Source of the DNA: an uncultured Collinsella sp.
GTDB taxonomy: Bacteria > Actinomycetota > Coriobacteriia > Coriobacteriales > Coriobacteriaceae
Assembly (NCBI GenBank): GCA_902468695.1
Contig: CABQZS010000227.1
Span: 1 to 25,228 of the forward strand
Reading direction: 5' to 3'
DNA length: 25,228 nt
Each line of letters begins with the position of its first letter. The first letter of the stretch is position 1. The notes below the pieces were generated by a model. That model was not told the DNA's origin and ran no database searches. It saw nothing but the letters and a program-made list of their open reading frames with translations. Of the stretch, positions 6,920-13,478 are shown piece after piece. Made by a program: the position numbers and the translations under genes.

Positions 6920-8269
6920 CTACTTCGGTGCATTCCCGCTGCGGTCGCGTTCACTTTGCTCTACGCGCCATTCTTCCCAACCGCGGCCGGCAGGCTGCCA
7001 AAATGCACCGCGTTCCAAGCCTTCGGGCAAATAGCGCTGGTCGACCCAACCTTCGGGATAATCGTGCGGATACTTATACACACCGTATTCATCGCTGCCC
7101 GGGCGATGGCGATCGCGCAGATAACTCGGCACCTCGCGAAGCCCACTAGAATGAATATCGGCCAGCGCCGCATCGATCGAAGCCTCACACGCGTTGGATT
7201 TAGGCGCCAAGCACACATAGAGTGCAGCCTGAGCCAGGTTAATGCGGCACTCGGGATAGCCAATGACCTCGGCAGACTTAAACGCGGCATGTGCCACCAA
7301 AAGCGCCTGCGGGTCGGCGTTGCCAACATCCTCAGAAGCATGAATCATAATACGGCGAGCGATGAACTTAGGATCCTCCCCAGCATCGATCATGCGCGCG
7401 AGCCAATAGATCGTGGCATCGGGGTCACTACCGCGCATAGACTTAATAAACGCACTGATGATGTCGTAGTGCATGTCGCCGTTTTTGTCATACGTAAAGC
7501 CGCGACGCGGGTTGGCGATCTTCACGTCATCCACGGTGATGGGATAGCGCTCCCCCGCCGCGGGCGCTGGCGTTCCCTCGGTATCGGGACGCGTGACGGC
7601 AATCTCGCTCGCAAGCTCGAGCGTCGTGAGCGCCGAGCGAGCGTCACCCGCTGCCAGCGTGCAGATGGTCGTGACCGCATCCTCATCGGCCGAGAACTTG
7701 CCGTTCAAACCCTGCGGCGCTTCGAGCGCACGCTCGATAAGCGTGGCAACATCCTCGTCTTTAAGATGCTCAAGCTCCACCACGCGACCGCGCGAGAGCA
7801 ATGCCGAGTTGACCTCGAAGTACGGATTCTCCGTCGTGGCGCCAATCATAATAACGGTACGGTTCTCAACCGCATGCAGCAATGCATCCTGTTGTGACTT
7901 CGAAAAGCGATGAATCTCGTCGATAAACAGGATGGTGCGACGGTCGTACGTATTCAGACGCGTCTTGGCCTCGTCAATCACGCGGCGAAGATCCTTTACG
8001 GTGCCCGTCACGGCACTGACTTCGACAAACTCACTCTTGGTATGGTTGGCGATAATATGTGCCAGCGTCGTCTTGCCCGTACCGGCAGGCCCGTACAGAA
8101 TCACGCTCGAAAGCACGTCGTGCTCGATCGCGGCACGCAACCACGAGCCCTTACCGACGGCCTTTTGCTGGCCCACGTACTCGTCGAGCGAATTGGGGCG
8201 CATGCGCACCGCGAGCGGCGCATTTTTAAAGGAACGCTCGCGCGTCGAGGCAGAAAAAAGGTCGTCCAT
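6920..8269 (-). CDS. rarA: Replication-associated recombination protein A (RarA/MgsA AAA+ ATPase)
   Basis: This AAA+ ATPase of the clamp-loader-like RarA/MgsA/WRNIP1 family acts at stalled replication forks. With the start chosen here it has 449 residues, the normal length. Visible motifs are RPNSLDEYVGQQ (25-35), Walker A GPAGTGKT (60-67), Walker B LFIDEIHRF (114-122), sensor 1 GATTENP (143-149) and an arginine finger near SRGR (159-162). The C-terminal oligomerisation region contains DPDATIYWLARMIDAGEDP and HASEDVGNADP. Several starts are possible between 8287 and 8269; the ATG at 8269-8267 gives the family's MDDLF N-terminus, but its ribosome binding site (GGGAT) is weak. It is separately promoted from dgt upstream. 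Confidence 0.95.
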   Translation of the reverse strand: MDDLFSASTRERSFKNAPLAVRMRPNSLDEYVGQQKAVGKGSWLRAAIEHDVLSSVILYGPAGTGKTTLAHIIANHTKSEFVEVSAVTGTVKDLRRVIDEAKTRLNTYDRRTILFIDEIHRFSKSQQDALLHAVENRTVIMIGATTENPYFEVNSALLSRGRVVELEHLKDEDVATLIERALEAPQGLNGKFSADEDAVTTICTLAAGDARSALTTLELASEIAVTRPDTEGTPAPAAGERYPITVDDVKIANPRRGFTYDKNGDMHYDIISAFIKSMRGSDPDATIYWLARMIDAGEDPKFIARRIMIHASEDVGNADPQALLVAHAAFKSAEVIGYPECRINLAQAALYVCLAPKSNACEASIDAALADIHSSGLREVPSYLRDRHRPGSDEYGVYKYPHDYPEGWVDQRYLPEGLERGAFWQPAGRGWEEWRVEQSERDRSGNAPK

Positions 8270-8308
8270 AGCCATCCCGTGCATCAATCAAAAACGTTTT
8301 CCACTAAC

Positions 8309-8340
8309 AGTATAACGAAAAGATACGAACTACCGTTCGT
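8309..8340 (-). promoter_or_regulatory. dgt-rarA junction: short hairpin and rarA -10 candidate
   Basis: On the minus strand ACGAAC-GGTA-GTTCGT (8340-8325) overlaps the dgt stop and is followed by ATCTTTT, a weak terminator-like signal. TATACT (8314-8309), a good -10 hexamer, lies about 40 bases before the rarA start; no clear -35 is seen. Both readings are tentative. Confidence 0.35.
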
Positions 8341-9577
8341 TAATATAGGTACGGTGCGGAAACTTTAATCCCGGGAACAACTTGCTCGTGAGCTCGCAGA
8401 AATAGCCGTCCGTCATGCTCGCGATGTAATCCACCACTGCTTGATCCTTGTCGTCCTGCCAGGCATAGGCGCGATCGTAGTAGGAAAGCTGCTGCTCAAT
8501 GCGAGAAATATGATGCTTAAAGATGTACGAGGACTCGTCACCTTCGTTTATATCCTGCAGGCAATGGTCGTAGAGCTTTTCGAACGCCTCGCGCAGCTCC
8601 GCTTCGGAGTCGCCTTCGATGCCGCCCTTGCTATAGATCTTTACGTAGTTCTCGCGCTTGGCTCGGCGGATTTCCTCAAACAGGTCCTCGCTCATCTCGA
8701 TGCGCTGCTTACCATAGCTGTGCTCAACGATATCGATGGAGGCATGCGTGAGGATCCAACTGTTGTAGGCACCGCCCCGGCCATCATCAAAAGCGTCGGG
8801 CGAAAGCAAGCCCGCCGCGATCGCATCCTGACGGTCACGACCGACGTAGGCAAGAATATCCGAAATGCGAACGACGCAGCCCTCGAGCGTCATGGAACGC
8901 AGATGCTCAATTGCGCTATAGCCTGTGGCAATGCAATCCTCAACCGTCTGGTCAAACTGGTCAAAGGAGCTCATGTCCGAGAGCTCAAACACACGCTGCT
9001 CGTACTCGCCGTTATGGCATAGCACGCCGTCGAGCGTCTGGAGCGACACGTTGCGGCCATACAACGCGTCGAGCACGCGGACCGACTGCACGTTATGGAA
9101 AAAATAACGCCCCGTACGCTCATAAAAGATATCGTTGAGGAAGCGCTCGCCGGCATGGCCGAAAGGCGTGTGTCCCAAGTCGTGACCCAGGCCAATCGCC
9201 TCGATCAGATCGCAATTGAGCCCCAGGGCGCGACCGATATCGCGCGCGATACGGGAGACAAGCTGCACGTGCAGACCGCGGCGCGACAGGTCGTCATTGC
9301 TACGGAAGCTAAAGACCTGCGTTTTGCCTGCATAACGGGTGTACGCCGGAAGATGAAGTATCTTTTCGGTATCGCGCATAAACGCCGGACGCATAAGCGT
9401 GCCTTTGTCGGCGGCGCGATCAATACGACGAATGACCTGATCGTCGTTGCAACGATACGGGTTGACATAGCCCGAAGCACGATCGGCGGCAATGCGCTCG
9501 ACAAGTTCGGGCGACAACGCCGAGGGAATACGGTCCATGCGCGCCTTAATGACGGCCATTTCTTGATTAGATGCCAT
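8330..9577 (-). CDS. dgt: Deoxyguanosinetriphosphate triphosphohydrolase-like HD protein
   Basis: This 415-residue HD-domain phosphohydrolase belongs to the dGTPase family, which hydrolyses dNTPs to deoxynucleosides and triphosphate. The metal-binding core is visible: His103 in GLHVQLVSRIARDIGRAL, then GHDLGHTPFGHAGE (131-144) with the HD pair at 132-133, and a later conserved VRISDILAYVGRD. The N-terminus RYAGKTQVFSFRSNDDLSRR matches the substrate-site region of family members. The ATG at 9577-9575 is preceded by AAGGAG seven bases away, which fixes the start. The prepilin peptidase gene ends 31 bases upstream on the same strand, so they may share a transcript. dNTP specificity cannot be read from sequence; many members act on several dNTPs. 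Confidence 0.93.
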   Translation of the reverse strand: MASNQEMAVIKARMDRIPSALSPELVERIAADRASGYVNPYRCNDDQVIRRIDRAADKGTLMRPAFMRDTEKILHLPAYTRYAGKTQVFSFRSNDDLSRRGLHVQLVSRIARDIGRALGLNCDLIEAIGLGHDLGHTPFGHAGERFLNDIFYERTGRYFFHNVQSVRVLDALYGRNVSLQTLDGVLCHNGEYEQRVFELSDMSSFDQFDQTVEDCIATGYSAIEHLRSMTLEGCVVRISDILAYVGRDRQDAIAAGLLSPDAFDDGRGGAYNSWILTHASIDIVEHSYGKQRIEMSEDLFEEIRRAKRENYVKIYSKGGIEGDSEAELREAFEKLYDHCLQDINEGDESSYIFKHHISRIEQQLSYYDRAYAWQDDKDQAVVDYIASMTDGYFCELTSKLFPGLKFPHRTYINER

Positions 9578-9608
9578 GGCATGCTCCTTAAGAAGGATGC
9601 GCAATCAG

Positions 9609-10031
9609 TTACAATGTGCAGCCCACGACCTCGATTATGGCAAAAATCGGCACCAAAAACGGGAGCAATGGCAGGGAGCGCGATTTCGTGATGAGGCAGG
9701 AGAGGGCAAGGACCAGGAGCGCAGTGGCAAATGCGACGATGCCGCCCATAGGGTCGAGCGTGCATAGCGCAAAGAGTGCCTTGGCATCCCCCATGCCGAT
9801 GCCCGGGATTTGGCGAAGACGACGCCAGAGGGACTCAGTCAGCACGAGAGCAAGATACACAATGACGGCAAGACCCGCGTGGTCAAGCGCTGTGTTCAAA
9901 CCGAGGTCGAGCCAAACACCCGCCAACGCCGCCACGGCACATGCGCCGGCAAGCCCATTGGGAAACCGCCGCTCACGGGCATCAATCCACGCGCCGGCAA
10001 AGATGCAAATCCAAAACGGGATATAGATCAT
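9609..10031 (-). CDS. Prepilin peptidase, A24 family (TadV/CpaA-like)
   Basis: This 140-residue hydrophobic protein has about four to five membrane helices. The two aspartates of A24 membrane peptidases are present: D17 in WIDARERRFPNGL and D82 in the GxGD motif GIGMGDAK (77-84). It lacks the N-terminal methyltransferase domain of long PilD-type enzymes and so resembles the short TadV/CpaA type, which cleaves leader peptides of pilins. The start is the ATG at 10031-10029, preceded by AAGGAGG at ideal spacing. No pilin, pilus ATPase or secretin gene lies in the window, so its substrates are encoded elsewhere. The gene is bounded upstream by a strong hairpin that ends the glycosyltransferase transcript. 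Confidence 0.88.
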   Translation of the reverse strand: MIYIPFWICIFAGAWIDARERRFPNGLAGACAVAALAGVWLDLGLNTALDHAGLAVIVYLALVLTESLWRRLRQIPGIGMGDAKALFALCTLDPMGGIVAFATALLVLALSCLITKSRSLPLLPFLVPIFAIIEVVGCTL

Positions 10032-10063
10032 CGTAAACCTCCTTGGGCAGCAGCTCAAACGCA

Positions 10064-10104
10064 AAAACCACCACAAAGGTGCCTGTCCCCTTTGTGGTGG
10101 TTTT
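10064..10104. terminator. Palindromic terminator-like repeat, copy A
   Basis: A perfect 15-bp stem joins 10064-10078 (AAAACCACCACAAAG) and 10090-10104 (CTTTGTGGTGGTTTT) around an 11-base loop. The stem ends in A4/T4, so it can terminate in either direction; it lies 9 bases after the glycosyltransferase stop. On the minus strand the loop reads GGGACAGGCAC. The element at 17858-17897 is nearly identical, in the opposite orientation. Confidence 0.85.
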
Positions 10105-10112
10105 GGTGGTGA

Positions 10113-11408
10113 TTATTTGGCGCCTTGCATGACCTCGTCAAGGGTGACGTTGACGGCGTGCTGCGTCGGCACCCAGTCGACCTTCAGGAACAGCGCAGCC
10201 ACCGTGATGGGGATATAGCTGAACATAAAGATCGGGAAGGTAAACAGGTTAGTCACCAGGCGCCACTTTTGCGCGCAGTGAATGTGCTTGTACTCAAAGA
10301 TAGTCGTGAGCAGCGCCAGGATAAAGAACGTCTGATACATCATGGCGAAGGTCATAATGAGCGAAGCGGCGCACGCCTGCATCTCGACTTCGGTAGCCAA
10401 GAAACCATGCGAAAGACCGCCCACGATCAGGAACGTCGCGTTGGCGAGCATGGAGATCAGGGACAGCAGCATGCCCGGAGCGATGGTCATAAACATGTCG
10501 TACGCGGCAAAGCGATGATAGCGGAAGGTCGATTTGACCAGGTGCTTACCGTAGGTAAAAAACACCTGGTAGAAGCCCTTGGTCCAGCGCATACGCTGCT
10601 TCCAGGATGCCTTGAACGTCACGGGTTGCTCGTCAAAGAACTCCGCCGGCGCATAGCCAATGCGAATGCCGTGAATGGCACAGAACGTGGTGAACTGGAT
10701 GTCCTCGGTCAGCGTATGGAATTGCCAGCCGTGCATGCCCTCAATCACGCTCGCCGAAATAAGGTAACCCGAACCCGATACGGCGCAGGAAGTCTTGCAG
10801 ATATTACGCGCATTGTTAAGGAAGCGCGCCTCGCGCAAATACCAGGTAGCATTAGCTGCCGAGATCCACGAGCTGCCAAAGTTCTTGGAGTTGCGATAGC
10901 TCGTGACCACATGGAATCCCTGGTCAAAGGCATCGTTCATCTTGGACACGTAATCGCGGGAGATAACGTTATCGGCATCGAAGATAAAGTAGCCCTCAAA
11001 CGTGTCGGGATACTCGTTGAGAATGCGGTCGAAGCCAAAGTCCATGACCCAGCTCTTGCCCTTGCGGGCCAGGTCATTACGCTCGTAAACAATGGCACCG
11101 GCCTCGCGCGCGAGCTGCGCCGTGTTGTCGGTGCAGGCATCGGCGACCACGAAAACCTCGATGAGCTCGGACGGATAATCCTGGTCCTTGATGGAGCGAA
11201 CGAGGTTGGCGATCACGGCCTCCTCATTATGCGCCGCGATAAAGAAGGCATAGCGATGGAGTTTTTTGGCCTTGGGAGGCGCGACCTCGCCACGAAGAGC
11301 GCCAATGACAAAGAAGACCACCTGGTACAGAAAGCAGACCGTGAGCAGCGTGACGACAATCTGGTTGAAGATCACGATGGGTGTGTTGGTTTGTAAAAAG
11401 GCGAGCAT
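10113..11408 (-). CDS. Membrane glycosyltransferase, GT2 family
   Basis: This 431-residue processive-type family 2 glycosyltransferase has an N-terminal membrane helix (about residues 10-36) and a cytoplasmic GT-A domain: FFIAAHNEEAVIANLVRSI (55-73), VVADACTDNT (87-96), the nucleotide-sugar/metal motif DAD (144-146), TED (234-236) and the acceptor-side motif QRMRW (271-275). About four membrane helices follow (from about residue 295 to the C-terminus). This order matches hyaluronan, poly-GlcNAc and cellulose synthase-like enzymes, so it probably moves a sugar across or onto the membrane for a surface glycan or glycolipid. The sugar is unknown. The ATG at 11408-11406 was chosen because GGGAG lies six bases upstream. 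It is monocistronic, closed by the hairpin at 10064-10104. Confidence 0.9.
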   Translation of the reverse strand: MLAFLQTNTPIVIFNQIVVTLLTVCFLYQVVFFVIGALRGEVAPPKAKKLHRYAFFIAAHNEEAVIANLVRSIKDQDYPSELIEVFVVADACTDNTAQLAREAGAIVYERNDLARKGKSWVMDFGFDRILNEYPDTFEGYFIFDADNVISRDYVSKMNDAFDQGFHVVTSYRNSKNFGSSWISAANATWYLREARFLNNARNICKTSCAVSGSGYLISASVIEGMHGWQFHTLTEDIQFTTFCAIHGIRIGYAPAEFFDEQPVTFKASWKQRMRWTKGFYQVFFTYGKHLVKSTFRYHRFAAYDMFMTIAPGMLLSLISMLANATFLIVGGLSHGFLATEVEMQACAASLIMTFAMMYQTFFILALLTTIFEYKHIHCAQKWRLVTNLFTFPIFMFSYIPITVAALFLKVDWVPTQHAVNVTLDEVMQGAK

Positions 11409-11445
11409 GCAGGCTCCCAGCAACGCGTAACGTAAACAATCGTAT

Positions 11446-11472
11446 ATCTTACCGCAGGCTTACCGAGTTCAA
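11446..11472 (-). promoter_or_regulatory. Candidate promoter of the glycosyltransferase gene
   Basis: On the minus strand TTGAAC (11472-11467) lies 15 bases before TAAGAT (11451-11446), or 18 bases before GATATA (11448-11443). Both are imperfect housekeeping-type matches in the 80-base gap between rluD and the glycosyltransferase gene. Confidence 0.3.
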
Positions 11473-11490
11473 GAAACCACCTAATACTGG

Positions 11491-12504
11491 CTAGGCTTCG
11501 AGAAGACCGAGCTGCGGAACGATTTCATCTCCAGCGGCCGTGCGACCGAGCGAGCGCGGAGCCAGATCATCGAGAACCGCAGCGAGATCCCACGGCAACT
11601 CGTCGCGGCACTCAATGCGCTCCCCCGTCACGGGATGGTCGAACGCCACGCGCCAAGAATGCAGGAACTGCCTGGTCAGGCCCTGGTCGGCGCGCGCATC
11701 GCACTTGCCGTAGAGCGGATCGCCCACGCAGGCGTGGTTGATATGACGCATATGCACGCGAATCTGGTGCGTGCGACCGGTAAACAGGTGGCACTCGACG
11801 AGCGTATAGCCATCGTCAAAGCGTGTGGAATCAAAGCGCTCGAGGACCCTAAAGGTCGTAATGGCCTGACGGGCAAAGGGATCGTCCGAAACCGCCATCT
11901 TGACACGGTCACGCGTAGAGCGGGCAATTCCAGTGTTAATGGTGCCCTCGTCCATGGCGATGTGCCCGTGGACGAGCGTGATATAGCGGCGGTCGAGCGT
12001 GCGCGTACGGATAAGATTTTGGAGCGCGCGCTGGGTGTCGTCGTCCTTTGCCGCAAGCATGAGACCCGAGGTATCGCGATCCAAACGATGTACGATACCG
12101 GGGCGGTCCTCGCCCTGCACGGTGCCCAGATGGTCGATACCGCAGTGATAGACCAGGGCATTCGCGAGCGTACCGCTCTCATGACCATGCGCAGGATGGC
12201 ACACCAGGCCGCGCTGCTTGGAGAGCACAATGAGATAGTCGTCCTCATAGCGAATGTCGAGCGGGATGGCCTCGGGAATCACATCGGTGGGATCGTGTGG
12301 CTCGGGCAAATCGACCGAAATACGGTCGCCGGCTCGCACGGCGTACTTTTTGGACAGGCAGGTCTCACCATTGACACATACGGCACCGCCCTCAATCAGA
12401 TGCGAGCAGGCAGAGCGCGTGGGGCAGCCATCGTTGGTGCCCAGAAAGGCGTCGAGACGCTGACCGGCGGAATCGTCGGCAACAAGAATATGGATGTCGG
12501 CCAT
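11491..12504 (-). CDS. rluD: Pseudouridine synthase, RluA/RluD family
   Basis: This 337-residue RNA pseudouridine synthase has an N-terminal S4 RNA-binding domain (about residues 14-65, with QRLDAFL and AVCVNGE). The RluA-type catalytic domain follows: YEDDYLIVLSKQRGLVCHPA (86-105), and HRLDRDTSG (139-147) with catalytic Asp142. GRTHQIRVHMRHI lies further on. S4 plus this core is the RluD type, which modifies 23S rRNA helix 69 in well-studied bacteria; the exact target here is inferred. The ATG overlaps the lspA stop by one base (TAATG), so it is translationally coupled to lspA, a very common pairing. Confidence 0.93.
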   Translation of the reverse strand: MADIHILVADDSAGQRLDAFLGTNDGCPTRSACSHLIEGGAVCVNGETCLSKKYAVRAGDRISVDLPEPHDPTDVIPEAIPLDIRYEDDYLIVLSKQRGLVCHPAHGHESGTLANALVYHCGIDHLGTVQGEDRPGIVHRLDRDTSGLMLAAKDDDTQRALQNLIRTRTLDRRYITLVHGHIAMDEGTINTGIARSTRDRVKMAVSDDPFARQAITTFRVLERFDSTRFDDGYTLVECHLFTGRTHQIRVHMRHINHACVGDPLYGKCDARADQGLTRQFLHSWRVAFDHPVTGERIECRDELPWDLAAVLDDLAPRSLGRTAAGDEIVPQLGLLEA

Positions 12505-13103
12505 TAGCGCTCATTCCTTTCGCGAATCTTGCGGGCACGCTCCCCACGTTGTTTAGCCTTGCGCTTGGCGCGGGCCTCGTCACGGGCGTTGAGCTCGGCG
12601 GTCGCATCGACCTCGCGAGCGGCGGGGCTCAAGAACATATAACCGATGAGCGCCAGCACAACGCCGACCGTAATGCCGATATCGGCCACATTGAAGACGG
12701 GGAAATCGATGAAGGTGGTGGCAATGAAATCGGTCACGAAGCCAAAGGCCAAACGATCGATAGCGTTGCCGATAGCACCGCCCGCAACCATCGCCATGCC
12801 CACAACCTCAAGATGGGCGAGCTGGGGTGCACGAACGAGGTACACGGCAATAGCGACAATGACCGCCAGCGCCAGCACGGCAAAAGCGATGCCATGCCCC
12901 TCGCCCATGCTAAAGGCAGCGCCGATATTGCGGACAAACAGGAAGTCGATCACGCCGGGGATGACGGTCACATGCAGTGCATCGCCCACGGCACGAACCG
13001 CAAGCTTGGTCAACTGGTCAACAAGCAGCACAACGAGCGCCACCCCGCCAGCAACACCCAACCGCCAACGCAAAGGCGGCGTCATATCCCCAGTACGACC
13101 CAA
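12504..13103 (-). CDS. lspA: Lipoprotein signal peptidase (signal peptidase II)
   Basis: This 199-residue four-helix membrane aspartic peptidase removes the signal peptide from diacylglyceryl-modified prolipoproteins. Family motifs are VDQLTKL (28-34), FVRNIGAAFSM (56-66), GGAIGNAIDRL (108-118, catalytic Asp116) and FNVADIGI (137-144, catalytic Asp141). After the last helix the C-terminus extends as a highly charged Arg/Lys/Glu-rich cytoplasmic tail of about 40 residues (ARAKRKAKQRGERARKIR), longer than in most LspA proteins. A TTG start at 13103 is preferred because AGGGGA lies just upstream at good spacing; the ATG at 13085 has no usable site. It heads the lspA-rluD pair. Confidence 0.93.
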   Translation of the reverse strand: MGRTGDMTPPLRWRLGVAGGVALVVLLVDQLTKLAVRAVGDALHVTVIPGVIDFLFVRNIGAAFSMGEGHGIAFAVLALAVIVAIAVYLVRAPQLAHLEVVGMAMVAGGAIGNAIDRLAFGFVTDFIATTFIDFPVFNVADIGITVGVVLALIGYMFLSPAAREVDATAELNARDEARAKRKAKQRGERARKIRERNER

Positions 13104-13154
13104 ATCAATCCCCTACCTTTAAGAACTTGAATTACGTTTAACGCAAGTAATCAT

Positions 13155-13160
13155 CTTATA
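13155..13160 (-). promoter_or_regulatory. Candidate -10 of the lspA-rluD promoter
   Basis: On the minus strand TATAAG (13160-13155) is a good -10 match about 50 bases upstream of lspA, in AT-rich sequence. No convincing -35 was found at 16-18 bases. Confidence 0.3.
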
Positions 13161-13212
13161 GTGACAAACGCCAAACGCGCAGCATATTCACCAACGCTAG
13201 CGAAATAACCAG

Positions 13213-13253
13213 CATAAAACGAAAGCGACATTCCGAAAACCGGAATGTCGCTT
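13213..13253 (-). terminator. Intrinsic terminator between ileS and lspA
   Basis: A perfect 13-bp stem, AAGCGACATTCCG (13223-13235) and CGGAATGTCGCTT (13241-13253), has a five-base loop. On the minus strand it is followed by TTTCGTTTTAT, a T-rich tract. It would end leftward transcription from ileS before the lspA promoter. The distance from the ileS stop (about 220 bases) means the ileS mRNA carries a long structured 3' end. Confidence 0.75.
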
Positions 13254-13330
13254 AATAGCTTTCGACTAAGAGCGAAAGCGAAAGAAAGCCTTTAGCTCCA
13301 GCAATGGAAACGCCGCGTTATCGTCACCAA

Positions 13331-13440
13331 CAGCGAAAACGTCCCTAAGCGAGCAAGGTGACGTGAAAGAGGAGGGAAGCGTACTTTGGTACGCGACCGA
13401 CGATTGAACGTCAGATTGCCGCTTAGGGGCGTTTGCAGCG
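13331..13440. repeat. 110-base imperfect palindrome in the ileS-lspA gap
   Basis: The 370-base gap between lspA and ileS holds no supportable gene. Its centre folds as one long interrupted hairpin on either strand. The outer arms are AAAACGTCCCTAAGCG (from 13337) against CGCTTAGGGGCGTTT (ending at 13435), with one wobble position; the next pair is TGACGT against ACGTCA; the tip is GCGTAC-TTTG-GTACGC. The nested symmetry suggests a mobile palindromic element (MITE or REP-like) or a structured RNA. No flanking direct repeat or transposase was identified. Confidence 0.55.
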
Positions 13441-13443
13441 TCG

Positions 13444-13478
13444 GTAGGTTACGGCGTTCTACGAACGCCGTAACCTAC
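13444..13478. repeat. 16-bp hairpin covering the ileS stop codon
   Basis: GTAGGTTACGGCGTTC (13444-13459) and GAACGCCGTAACCTAC (13463-13478) pair perfectly around a three-base loop. The ileS stop (13477-13475) lies inside the right arm. No T-run follows on the minus strand, so it is not a standard intrinsic terminator. It may protect the mRNA 3' end. Confidence 0.7.
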
